Counted from the first letter of the stretch, positions 1 through 5,366 are shown. The stretch: 6,498 nt of DNA from JALNYB01 sp023230065 (GCA_034006405.1 JAVESW010000073.1:1-6498), one strand, 5' to 3'. The notes: generated by a model not told the origin, from the letters alone. Translations and numbers: made by a program.

Positions 1-12
1 ATCATGTTTCGT

Positions 13-124
13 CCCCACTTAGCTCAGCCTGGCTAGAGCGGCTGACTGTAGAGTGTTCTCGGAGAGATCCGATACAGCCGCTGAAATCAGCAGGTCCCCT
101 GTTCAAATCAGGGAGTGGGGACCA
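13..124 (+). tRNA. tRNA-Tyr (anticodon GUA), intron-containing, CCA encoded
   Basis: A full cloverleaf can be drawn by hand. The acceptor stem is 13-19 with 114-120 (seven pairs), the D stem 22-25 with 36-39, the anticodon stem 41-45 with 87-91, and the T stem 97-101 with 109-113 around a TTCAAAT loop. The discriminator is A121 and CCA (122-124) is encoded. The anticodon is GTA at 48-50, preceded by C-T and followed by G51. The first acceptor pair is C-G (13/120), an identity element of archaeal and eukaryotic tRNA-Tyr and not of bacterial tRNA-Tyr, so the window is archaeal. The mature loop CTGTAGA forms only if 52-85 is removed. The promoter would lie at or before the left edge of the window, so it cannot be judged. 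Confidence 0.94.
52..85 (+). other. tRNA-Tyr intron, canonical 37/38 position
   Basis: This 34-base insert separates G51 (position 37) from A86 (position 38), the usual site for archaeal tRNA introns cut by the EndA splicing endonuclease. Because both the intron and the second exon begin with A, removing 53-86 would give the same product. Inside it, 59-63 pairs with 68-72 around a GAGA loop (GNRA type). The bulge-helix-bulge expected at the exon-intron junctions is not perfect: the central helix 46-49 with 80-83 has a U-U mismatch and a G-U pair, so this is a relaxed motif at best. Confidence 0.85.
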
Positions 125-152
125 TCCTTATCCAGCATTTCTGGCGAGGCGT

Positions 153-166
153 GTTTTAAAAATTTT
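153..166 (+). terminator. T-rich tract after tRNA-Tyr, possible terminator
   Basis: Two runs of four T (154-157 and 163-166) surround an A run about 30 bases past the tRNA end. A small hairpin precedes them (132-135 with 141-144, five-base loop). Archaeal RNA polymerase stops at oligo-T, so this is the likeliest end of the tRNA transcript, but the runs are short and the region is AT-rich anyway. Confidence 0.35.
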
Positions 167-395
167 AGATATTATATCAAAAATTATTCCTTACAGAATT
201 CACCATTTTTACATAATTTCAGGATGATGGTAACATCACCATCTTTAATTCTAAACATAGATCTCAATTACAGAAAGATGTTCTTTCGGGTCTTGTGAAC
301 CTGATGATCTCCTCCCCAATCTAATAGAATACATTGTACTATGTGACTTATTTGAAATAAAGAAACCAAATAACCTGATGAGGCATCTCAATAAG

Positions 396-475
396 AACGC
401 GGGCGTGTCCGAACAATGTGGTAAAGGTGGCTTTAGGGCCATGCCACAAGCCACCGAACCACCGCAAATCGGTAA
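396..475. other. GC-rich hairpin-prone island; candidate structured RNA or relic
   Basis: This stretch is clearly richer in G and C than the spacer around it. It holds a perfect seven-pair inverted repeat, GGTGGCT at 426-432 with AGCCACC at 449-455, and two competing five-pair stems: 417-421 with 444-448, and 427-431 with 443-447. A further short stem joins 453-457 to 469-473. GC-rich islands in AT-rich archaeal spacers often mark structured RNAs, but I cannot match this one to RNase P RNA, SRP RNA or a guide RNA. A remnant of an old gene on either strand is the main alternative. Confidence 0.35.
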
Positions 476-505
476 TTTTAATTCAACTAATTGAAAGAAT
501 GACCC

Positions 506-697
506 TCATTCCTTTCTAGATTGCACGAATTCTCCTTTTTTCCAAAAATAGATGCCACCTATCAAATACACTATACCAACGCCTATGAAGGCACCTATCA
601 TATTCTCAGACTTGGTCCATGCGATCAAGCATAAGTAGAACAGTACTATTATTGCTCCAGCCAGCAAATATATTTTTAATAAACTGCTAATATTCAT
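506..697 (-). CDS. Small two-helix membrane protein, unknown function
   Basis: The product is 63 residues long: a short N-terminus, a hydrophobic helix at about residues 8-27, a short polar link (TKSEN, 28-32), a second helix rich in Gly and Ile at about 33-51, and a basic C-terminal tail (WKKGE...SRKE). I chose the ATG at 697 over the in-frame GTG at 706, because the GTG lies inside a GTGAT that could pair with 16S rRNA and a TATA-like element sits at 732-740. The gene is isolated, with tRNA-Tyr upstream on the other strand and a long spacer on its 5' side. I do not recognise a family. The two-helix pattern, charged ends and promoter support a real gene, but it is short and could be spurious. 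Confidence 0.55.
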   Translation of the reverse strand: MNISSLLKIYLLAGAIIVLFYLCLIAWTKSENMIGAFIGVGIVYLIGGIYFWKKGEFVQSRKE

Positions 698-731
698 CAA
701 TATCACGATCTAATACTGTCCATATGTTATG

Positions 732-740
732 ATATATAAG
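732..740 (-). promoter_or_regulatory. TATA-like element for the small membrane protein gene
   Basis: Read on the minus strand this is CTTATATAT. Initiation about 25 bases downstream would fall near 708-712, giving a leader of roughly a dozen bases before the ATG at 697. The spacing is right for an archaeal promoter, but the spacer is AT-rich and such matches arise by chance. Confidence 0.4.
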
Positions 741-991
741 AATTTAAACAACGTCGAATACTTAAGTTCAACAAACCATCTACATCGTATTCAAAAACCG
801 AGTAAAACGAGGTTTTCCGTATAAAATTGATAGAGATAACAAAAAGTTAAAACCAAGAAAATTAAAAAGATTCTTTCATTGTTGGTTAGAAACTCATTGG
901 ATTGAATTTCTTCAATAAAAACACATAATCATAATTTCTCCATCGAAATCACTTTTTAACACAATTACTCTTATCAACACCACTGATCTCT

Positions 992-1005
992 GAAAAGATT
1001 AACTA
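992..1005 (+). promoter_or_regulatory. BRE/TATA-like promoter of the acetyltransferase gene
   Basis: The purine block GAAAAG (992-997) followed by ATTAACTA begins 38 bases before the ATG at 1030. The same GAAAAG block, followed by TATTAAAC, begins 39 bases before the cardiolipin synthase ATG at 5481. This matches a TFB/TBP site placing the transcript start at or near the ATG, so the mRNA is probably leaderless. No Shine-Dalgarno is visible before 1030. Confidence 0.45.
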
Positions 1006-1029
1006 TTCCTAATATCATATACGCAATCA

Positions 1030-1605
1030 ATGGCTGAGAAGACCGTATGGCAAAGAATGAGTGAAGGAGAACTCATTCGCAAAGATTCCCCTGATGCACA
1101 CAGTATAAAGGAGAGATTCATCACCTGTGCCGATCTTCTTATGAAGTACAATACTCAAACTATGACCCTTGATGAAAGAAGAGACCTTCTATCTGAGATA
1201 GTTGGATACCGCGTTCCAAAAGATTCAGATGTGTGCGTGAATTTTCACTGCGACGCAGGTCTTAATATAAAGATCGGAAAGCAGGTCTTCATAAATTATT
1301 GCTGCAATCTTCTGGATACGGCCGAGATAATACTGGAAGAAGGCGTGATGATAGGTCCGAACTGCCAACTCATGACCGCAAAACATCCGTTCGATCCTGA
1401 AGAGAGACTTGCATGTTTTGCATATGGTGCCCCGATCAGAATATGCCATCATGTTTGGCTAGGTGCGGGGACCATTGTTCTTCCCGGAATCACTATCGGA
1501 GAAAACTCTATAATCGGTGCTGGTTCTGTCGTCACTAAGGATATACCTCCCAACTCTGTTGCCGTCGGAAATCCCGCGCATGTGATCAAATCCATTGATA
1601 TCTGA
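1030..1605 (+). CDS. Maltose/galactoside-type O-acetyltransferase (left-handed beta-helix)
   Basis: This 191-residue protein fits the LacA/Maa/NodL family, which moves an acetyl group from acetyl-CoA to a sugar hydroxyl in the cytoplasm. Residues 1 to about 58 form the helical cap typical of maltose acetyltransferases (VWQRMSEGELI, then a run ending LDERRDLL). From about 68 to 188 there are hexapeptide repeats rich in I/V/L-G-x-x (INYCC, VMIGPN, VWLGAGTIVLPGITIGENSIIGAGSVVTKDI). The likely catalytic base is H119 in TAKHPFDP, equivalent to the His of TATHPLDP in the family. The C-terminal VAVGNPAHVI is also typical. Length is normal (about 183-203). Its substrate cannot be read from sequence; many members act on unknown acceptors. 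It stands alone on the plus strand with a leaderless-type promoter. Confidence 0.93.
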   Translation: MAEKTVWQRMSEGELIRKDSPDAHSIKERFITCADLLMKYNTQTMTLDERRDLLSEIVGYRVPKDSDVCVNFHCDAGLNIKIGKQVFINYCCNLLDTAEIILEEGVMIGPNCQLMTAKHPFDPEERLACFAYGAPIRICHHVWLGAGTIVLPGITIGENSIIGAGSVVTKDIPPNSVAVGNPAHVIKSIDI

Positions 1606-1670
1606 TACTGGTCTGATACCCATTATATCAAATTGATGACCATAACTCACACTTAACAGGAAAACCATCT

Positions 1671-1687
1671 GAAAGCACTCAAATATC
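1671..1687 (+). promoter_or_regulatory. BRE/TATA-like promoter of the coiled-coil gene
   Basis: GAAAGC (1671-1676) and AAATATC (1681-1687) lie about 40 and 27 bases before the ATG at 1711. There is no Shine-Dalgarno between them and the start, so the transcript is probably leaderless. The TATA match is imperfect. Confidence 0.4.
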
Positions 1688-1710
1688 GGCATACCCTTAT
1701 CGTCGGTATC

Positions 1711-2250
1711 ATGAGCATAGAAGAATCAGAAGCAAACCCTCTCAAAAGTTTTGATGAACTTCTTGCAGAACTCAACAAAGAGGCTGCCAATCACAAGCGC
1801 GACAGGGACAACTTCCAGAACCAGGCAAAGGTATGGGCAGACAAACGCGATAAGTGCAATGCCCTCGCAAGATCTAAAGCCTCTCAGGCAGCTATATTCA
1901 AAGAACAGAGAGATGAATACAACCGTGAAGTAAAAGTTGCCAAAGAACAGAGAGACAAGTGGAACAATACTGTTACAGACTATCGTGAGAGGGGCCTCGG
2001 AAACTCATCCGAAGCGAAGAATCAGGCCAACTGCTACCATCAGCAGATAGTTCAAAATTCCGCCAATGGACAGGCGGCCCATGAAAGAATGTCGCAGTTG
2101 TATTCAGAAGCAGATGAACTTCATCAGCAATCCGACGATGCCCATAAGAAATTCCTGATATGCACTAAGGCAGGCGACATAGAACATCAGAATTATATCA
2201 TTGTAATTAAAAAAATACAGAAACTGAGAGACGGACTTCCGGATGACTGA
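1711..2250 (+). CDS. Coiled-coil protein with repeated RD-x-aromatic-N motif, unknown function
   Basis: The 179-residue product is strongly charged and almost free of Pro except at the ends. Residues about 14-93 look like one long helix. Within it a motif recurs: R32-D33, R46-D47 (RDKCN), R67-D68 (RDEYN) and R81-D82 (RDKWN). The spacings are 14, 21 and 14, all multiples of seven, so the motifs fall on one face of a coiled coil. A glycine-containing break (RERGLGNSS, 92-100) separates a second helical part (about 101-173) rich in Gln, His and Ala. The pattern recalls archaeal coiled-coil proteins of the COG1340 type, whose function is unknown; I could not check this. There are no signal peptide or membrane segments, so it is probably cytosolic. 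It precedes the MazG-like gene on the same strand by 36 bases but has its own promoter-like element. Confidence 0.85.
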   Translation: MSIEESEANPLKSFDELLAELNKEAANHKRDRDNFQNQAKVWADKRDKCNALARSKASQAAIFKEQRDEYNREVKVAKEQRDKWNNTVTDYRERGLGNSSEAKNQANCYHQQIVQNSANGQAAHERMSQLYSEADELHQQSDDAHKKFLICTKAGDIEHQNYIIVIKKIQKLRDGLPDD

Positions 2251-2257
2251 TAATGGT

Positions 2258-2266
2258 CTTTAAAAG
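2258..2266 (+). promoter_or_regulatory. TATA-like element for the MazG-like/ferredoxin pair
   Basis: CTTTAAAAG is centred about 26 bases before the ATG at 2287, directly after the stop codon of the coiled-coil gene. This places transcription start at the ATG, so the pair 2287-3314 may be a leaderless two-gene transcript. Readthrough from the gene upstream is also possible, since I see no terminator between them. Confidence 0.5.
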
Positions 2267-2286
2267 GAAACTGCATTACAGGCAAT

Positions 2287-2670
2287 ATGGATGACTCTTC
2301 AGCTACTGTCAATGAGTTGAAATGCATAGTTCAAGAATTCTGCGAAGCAAGAGATTGGGATCAATTCCATAATCCCAAAGACCTTGCGATAGGAATAGCC
2401 ACCGAGGCTTCCGAACTTCTTGAGATATTCAGATTCAAAAATGATGATGAATCTACTCAGCTGATGAAAGATCCTAAGAAAAGACAGATGATCTGCGAAG
2501 AACTCTCGGACACACTGTACTTCATACTGAGATTCGCTCAGATGAATGATATCGATCTGTATACTGAACTCAAGAAGAAGGTCGAGATCAATGATGAAAA
2601 ATATCCTGTTGAGAAGACCAAGGGCTCCAACAAAAAATATAATGAATATCAATCAGAAGGAATACAATGA
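2287..2670 (+). CDS. MazG-like nucleotide pyrophosphohydrolase
   Basis: At 127 residues this is a single-domain all-alpha NTP pyrophosphatase of the MazG/RS21-C6 (dCTPase-like) group, which hydrolyses (d)NTPs to monophosphate and pyrophosphate in the cytoplasm and is thought to clear non-canonical nucleotides. The metal-binding pattern ExxE...ExxD is intact: E40-A-S-E43 in ATEASELLEIF, and E72-L-S-D75 in EELSDTLYFILRFA. The C-terminal K97...N102-D-E-K-Y-P signature, followed by a Lys-rich tail (KGSNKKY), matches the family as well. The small size points to a dimeric or tetrameric single-domain enzyme and not two-domain MazG. Its exact nucleotide cannot be told. Its stop codon overlaps the next start in ATGATG, so the downstream ferredoxin gene is coupled to it. 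Confidence 0.92.
   Translation: MDDSSATVNELKCIVQEFCEARDWDQFHNPKDLAIGIATEASELLEIFRFKNDDESTQLMKDPKKRQMICEELSDTLYFILRFAQMNDIDLYTELKKKVEINDEKYPVEKTKGSNKKYNEYQSEGIQ
2657..2661 (+). promoter_or_regulatory. Ribosome binding site of the ferredoxin gene
   Basis: AAGGA lies inside the end of the MazG-like gene, five bases before the ATG at 2667 and eight before the adjacent in-frame ATG at 2670. By spacing either start is possible; they differ by one Met. Confidence 0.5.
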
Positions 2671-3314
2671 TGTCTCAGACCGTAAGAATAATCGAGGAAA
2701 AATGCACAGGATGCGGCAAATGTATAGAAGCCTGTCAAGAAGGCGCAATACAGATGGTCAACGGAAAGGCCAAGGTAGTACATGAAGACTATTGCGATGG
2801 ATTGGGTACTTGCCTTCCCGTATGCCCTGCGGGCGCCATAGTGCTAGAAGAACGCTACGCCGAAGACCAATACCTTCCGATGCAAGATAAGTCACTATGC
2901 AGTCCGCACAAGCGCATAGAGATCATTCGTAATCGTACATCGGGAACTCCGAAGAACGATTCCAAACAGTGGCCGGTTCAGATAAAGCTCGTTCCGAGCA
3001 CCGCCACGTATTTCAACGATGCAGATCTTTTGATAGCTGCCGATTGCTCCGCATATTCATTCGAAGGATTCTACGAAAGATTCGTCAAAGGCCGCACCGT
3101 CTTGATAGGATGCCCCAAACTGGACAACGTAGATTATTCTGATAAATTATCAGAGATATTCATCAATAATAGCATCAGAAACATCATGATCGTACGCATG
3201 GAAGTCCCGTGTTGCTCCGGCCTTACCAAGGCTGTTGAAAGAGCACTGGAGAAAAGCGGAAAAAAGATCCCAATGAACATTGTAACAATCTCCGATAACG
3301 GAAAAATTCTTTGA
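2667..3314 (+). CDS. Ferredoxin-domain protein (two Fe-S sites) with conserved C-terminal domain
   Basis: The 215-residue protein starts with a two-cluster ferredoxin domain (about 5-62). Site one is complete: C13-x2-C16-x2-C19-x3-C23. Site two has C43, C49 and C53-P, but position 46, where the second Cys would stand, is Leu (YCDGLGTC), so it may bind a 3Fe-4S cluster or borrow a ligand. After a linker with C78, residues about 101-215 form a second domain (QWPVQIKLVP, then LLIAADCSAYSFEGF, LIGCPKLDN, MEVPCCSGL) with C127, C149, C182 and C183. The same two-part layout, including the CDGLG motif, occurs from memory in anaerobic bacteria and archaea, where it is annotated only as a 4Fe-4S protein. 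It is soluble and presumably an electron carrier or redox enzyme. It overlaps the MazG-like gene by four bases (ATGA). Confidence 0.9.
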   Translation: MMSQTVRIIEEKCTGCGKCIEACQEGAIQMVNGKAKVVHEDYCDGLGTCLPVCPAGAIVLEERYAEDQYLPMQDKSLCSPHKRIEIIRNRTSGTPKNDSKQWPVQIKLVPSTATYFNDADLLIAADCSAYSFEGFYERFVKGRTVLIGCPKLDNVDYSDKLSEIFINNSIRNIMIVRMEVPCCSGLTKAVERALEKSGKKIPMNIVTISDNGKIL

Positions 3315-3388
3315 GATCGTGAATACATCTATCCTGATAATGATATGTCCATTTACGATCTTGATTACAATCCAAGATATCATTATCA
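3311..3388 (+). repeat. Two interlocked inverted repeats after the ferredoxin gene
   Basis: Stem one starts inside the stop codon region: 3311-3324 pairs with 3351-3364 (14 pairs, three of them G-U). Stem two is a perfect 12-base inverted repeat, TGATAATGATAT at 3335-3346 with its complement at 3377-3388. Because the arms alternate, the two stems either exclude each other or form a pseudoknot with linkers of 10, 4 and 14 bases. A 3' end or mRNA-stability element of the 2287-3314 transcript is the plain reading. The AT-richness of stem two leaves room for chance. Confidence 0.55.
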
Positions 3389-3448
3389 TGATTGCTAACT
3401 CAGATTTCAAACAAATAATGACTAATTCGTTTACAGATTATTAAAAAT

Positions 3449-3486
3449 ATGTCAGAACGGCCATTCTATAATTGACCGCCTGACAT
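3449..3486 (-). terminator. Hairpin plus T-run terminating the ABC transporter operon
   Basis: ATGTCAG (3449-3455) pairs perfectly with CTGACAT (3480-3486), extended inside by CGG (3458-3460) with CCG (3476-3478). Read on the minus strand the hairpin begins 15 bases after the permease stop and is followed by ATTTTTAA (rc of 3441-3448). That arrangement suits transcription termination of the minus-strand operon. On the plus strand only a short TTTAT follows, so it is less suited to that direction. Confidence 0.6.
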
Positions 3487-3500
3487 TTATATTGAAGAAT

Positions 3501-4412
3501 TCAGAATTCCTTTCTTATGAACTTTATCCATGCAACAAAGTATGCGGCAACTCCCCATAAGATAAGAACACCAGCCTCACGCGCAAGATTCGGTATTTCG
3601 ATGATCTTCATGAATCCGAACATCTGAGTATCGACCATTCTCTGCATAAACTTTGCAACATCCAAGATCTTTGGATCGGCCGATGTGAGCAGATAGTCTA
3701 TGGCGCTCTGCATAGAACTCATCCACGTAAGGATTTCCTTGTTATATGAATTCACATAATCAGGAACACAGGTGATTATTGTATTTCCTGCAGTATTCAG
3801 CATGAACCACGTGTCACCTGACATCATCTGTGTGACTATCGGTATGACCATTATGAGTACCAGAAGTGTGATGATTGTCCCTACGCTTCCCTTCTTTATG
3901 AATGCGCTGATCACAAATGCTATTCCTGACGCAGCAAAAAGATACAGTATGCAGAATCCGAATGAGGTCAAAAGCTCAACTGACACTCCTCCTGTGAATG
4001 CTACGAGCATCACTGTGGTCAAAATGTAATAGACCGCAAGGATGAATCCCTCGATCAGTACACATGAGATTATCTTTCCCAGGAAGATCGATGTTCTCTT
4101 GATCGGCCTTGTGAAAAGTATCAATGCAGTTCTCTCTTCGAATTCGGAGACCAATGCCACGGATGATAACAATGCAACGATCAGCAGGGATACCATGCTT
4201 ATATTCGACAGATATGACGAAAGCATATCTCCGCTTGTCTTACCGGACCATCCACCGCCTGTAGCATACGGAAGAACCGTTATCAGCATGAAGATCAGCA
4301 AAATAACTGCTAGACTTACGATGAATTTCTTCCCTCTGACGCTTTTAATTATCTCGTTTTTCGTAACGACATATACCTGCTTGAAATCGGAAGCCTCTAT
4401 GTAAAACGACAT
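3501..4412 (-). CDS. ABC-2 type transporter permease
   Basis: This is the membrane subunit of an ABC exporter, 303 residues. Hydrophobic segments lie at about 30-50, 71-90, 115-140, 148-171, 177-196 and 279-297, giving the six helices of ABC-2 permeases, with a large extracytoplasmic loop between the fifth and sixth (about 197-278). The stretch EFEERTALILFTRPIKR followed by TSIFLGK (about 91-113), after helix two, is the family's typical coupling motif (E-x-G/R-T, then P-I-x-R, then G-K). Its ATG overlaps the last base of the ATPase stop codon (TAATG), and a good ribosome binding site precedes it, so both subunits are made from one mRNA. The substrate is not evident; NatB-like and peptide-antibiotic exporters share this architecture. 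Confidence 0.92.
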   Translation of the reverse strand: MSFYIEASDFKQVYVVTKNEIIKSVRGKKFIVSLAVILLIFMLITVLPYATGGGWSGKTSGDMLSSYLSNISMVSLLIVALLSSVALVSEFEERTALILFTRPIKRTSIFLGKIISCVLIEGFILAVYYILTTVMLVAFTGGVSVELLTSFGFCILYLFAASGIAFVISAFIKKGSVGTIITLLVLIMVIPIVTQMMSGDTWFMLNTAGNTIITCVPDYVNSYNKEILTWMSSMQSAIDYLLTSADPKILDVAKFMQRMVDTQMFGFMKIIEIPNLAREAGVLILWGVAAYFVAWIKFIRKEF

Positions 4413-5353
4413 TATCTCGACTCCTTGATCATATCTAGATATGTTGTTTCTAGAATGTCGCTGTCTGCTATACTGTAGACTCCCGCGTTCATTCCGGAAA
4501 TATCGTGGAATAATCTCTGCCTGTCTTCTTTTGAATCGCTTATAACGACTTGTATGTCATTACCGAGACGATCTGCCGATATGACGTAATCTATGTTTCC
4601 GATCCTCTGTATGAGTTCCGGTGCAGGCACCCCTGCGGTCTTTGCAATGATGGATCTCGTACCATGCGATGTCAGGAACGCAGAGATATCGTCATCCATG
4701 AGAAGTGTACCGTGATTTATCATGGCTATCCTGTCACACAGATCCTGGACCTCTGTCAATACATGAGAGCTCATGACTATCGTAAGATCATTTGAATCGG
4801 TTCTAAGGTTCTTGAGCACCTCTCTTATCTCCACCATTCCTCTGGGATCCAAACCTGATGTTGGTTCATCCAGGATGATGATATTGGGCTCTTTCATAAG
4901 GGCCTGACCTAGAGCTATTCTCTGCCTCATGCCTTTTGAGAATGTTCCCAATCTCTTATCCCCCCATTCTACCATCTTGACCTTTTCCAAAATTTCCTCT
5001 GTCTCGGAACGGATGGATTCCTTTGACATTCCGATTATCTCTCCGACATACCTCATGGTCTCCCTCGGAGTAAGATACGAATAGAATTCGGGTGTCTCGA
5101 TGACAGTACCTACATTCGTAAGTGCAGCCTTCGGATCTTTGGTAACATCAATACCGTCAAGGAATGCTTCACCTGATGTGGCAGTTATCAGATGAGTCAA
5201 TATCTTCAAGGTCGTGCTCTTTCCGGCACCATTAGGACCCAGAAGACCTGTGAAGCTATTCTTTTTGATCTTTAGATTGAGATCGTTGACCGCAACGAAA
5301 GAACCATATTCCTTCCTTAAGTTGACGATCTCGATCGGATATTCGGATGACAT
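4412..5353 (-). CDS. ABC transporter ATP-binding protein (BcrA/NatA-like)
   Basis: The cytoplasmic ATPase of the exporter, 313 residues from the ATG at 5353. Motifs in order: Walker A GPNGAGKST (39-47), Q-loop region VIETPEFYSYLT with Glu at 86 where Gln is usual, signature FSKGMRQ (138-144) in place of LSGGQ, Walker B IIILDEP (158-164, catalytic E163), D-loop SGLD (166-169) and switch H197 in MSSH. IETP and SKGMRQ are typical of the bacitracin/lantibiotic-immunity and NatA branch. Residues about 225-313 form a C-terminal extension common in that branch. An ATG two codons upstream (5359) is in frame, but the GAGGT site lies one base from it and seven from 5353, so I prefer 5353. The permease follows with a one-base overlap. 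Substrate unknown. Confidence 0.94.
   Translation of the reverse strand: MSSEYPIEIVNLRKEYGSFVAVNDLNLKIKKNSFTGLLGPNGAGKSTTLKILTHLITATSGEAFLDGIDVTKDPKAALTNVGTVIETPEFYSYLTPRETMRYVGEIIGMSKESIRSETEEILEKVKMVEWGDKRLGTFSKGMRQRIALGQALMKEPNIIILDEPTSGLDPRGMVEIREVLKNLRTDSNDLTIVMSSHVLTEVQDLCDRIAMINHGTLLMDDDISAFLTSHGTRSIIAKTAGVPAPELIQRIGNIDYVISADRLGNDIQVVISDSKEDRQRLFHDISGMNAGVYSIADSDILETTYLDMIKESR
4421..4426 (-). promoter_or_regulatory. Ribosome binding site of the permease gene
   Basis: AAGGAG on the minus strand, inside the 3' end of the ATPase gene, is eight bases before the permease ATG at 4412. It is the strongest Shine-Dalgarno in the window and confirms that start. Confidence 0.8.
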
Positions 5354-5360
5354 TATCATA

Positions 5361-5366
5361 ACCTCT
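5361..5366 (-). promoter_or_regulatory. Ribosome binding site deciding the ATPase start
   Basis: AGAGGT on the minus strand ends seven bases before the ATG at 5353 but only one base before the ATG at 5359. Spacing therefore favours the shorter protein. Confidence 0.65.

Larger units (their letters stand above)
125..505. other. Spacer between tRNA-Tyr and the small membrane protein gene; no convincing gene
   Basis: I see no convincing protein gene in these 381 bases. The part to about 395 is AT-rich and carries a six-pair hairpin (226-231 with 238-243) and a 10-base direct repeat, AACCTGATGA, at 298-307 and 372-381. The part from about 396 to 475 is a GC-rich island, described separately. Short open frames exist on the minus strand through the island, but several frames are open together, as happens by chance in a short GC-rich stretch. 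No copy of the tRNA 3' end is repeated here, so there is no sign of an attachment site in view. Confidence 0.6.
707..1029. other. AT-rich spacer with divergent promoters; no gene seen
   Basis: These 323 bases separate two diverging genes. I see no coding frame of credible size. Present are a six-pair hairpin (794-799 with 811-816, 11-base loop), a TATA-like TATAAAA at about 821-827 with no obvious gene to serve, and the BRE/TATA-like element just before 1030. The length is more than two promoters need, so a short untranslated RNA starting near 850 is possible but unsupported. Confidence 0.5.

Noticed and set aside
13..124. Integration (attachment) site at tRNA-Tyr
   Set aside because: No second copy of the tRNA 3' end and no integrase gene are present in the window.
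53..298. Plus-strand open frame of 81 codons starting in the tRNA intron
   Set aside because: It overlaps the second half of the tRNA gene and then runs through AT-rich spacer; its translation has no protein-like features.
372..416. Possible hammerhead ribozyme core (CTGATGA followed later by CGAAC)
   Set aside because: The second core element should be GAAA closing a proper stem II; here it is CGAAC, and neither stem II nor stem III can be drawn.
251..454. Minus-strand open frame of 67 codons starting MACGMALKPP, through the GC-rich island
   Set aside because: Two other minus-strand frames are partly open over the same stretch, no promoter or ribosome binding site is visible, and the frame's composition changes where it leaves the island. 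A relic or chance frame is likelier than a gene.
794..816. Hairpin AAAACC/GGTTTT as a terminator
   Set aside because: No plus-strand gene ends before it, no T-run follows, and six AT-rich pairs with an 11-base loop are common by chance.
2299..2652. Minus-strand open frame of 117 codons
   Set aside because: It lies opposite the MazG-like gene, whose metal-binding motifs are intact; the antisense product is only a hydrophobic mirror of it.
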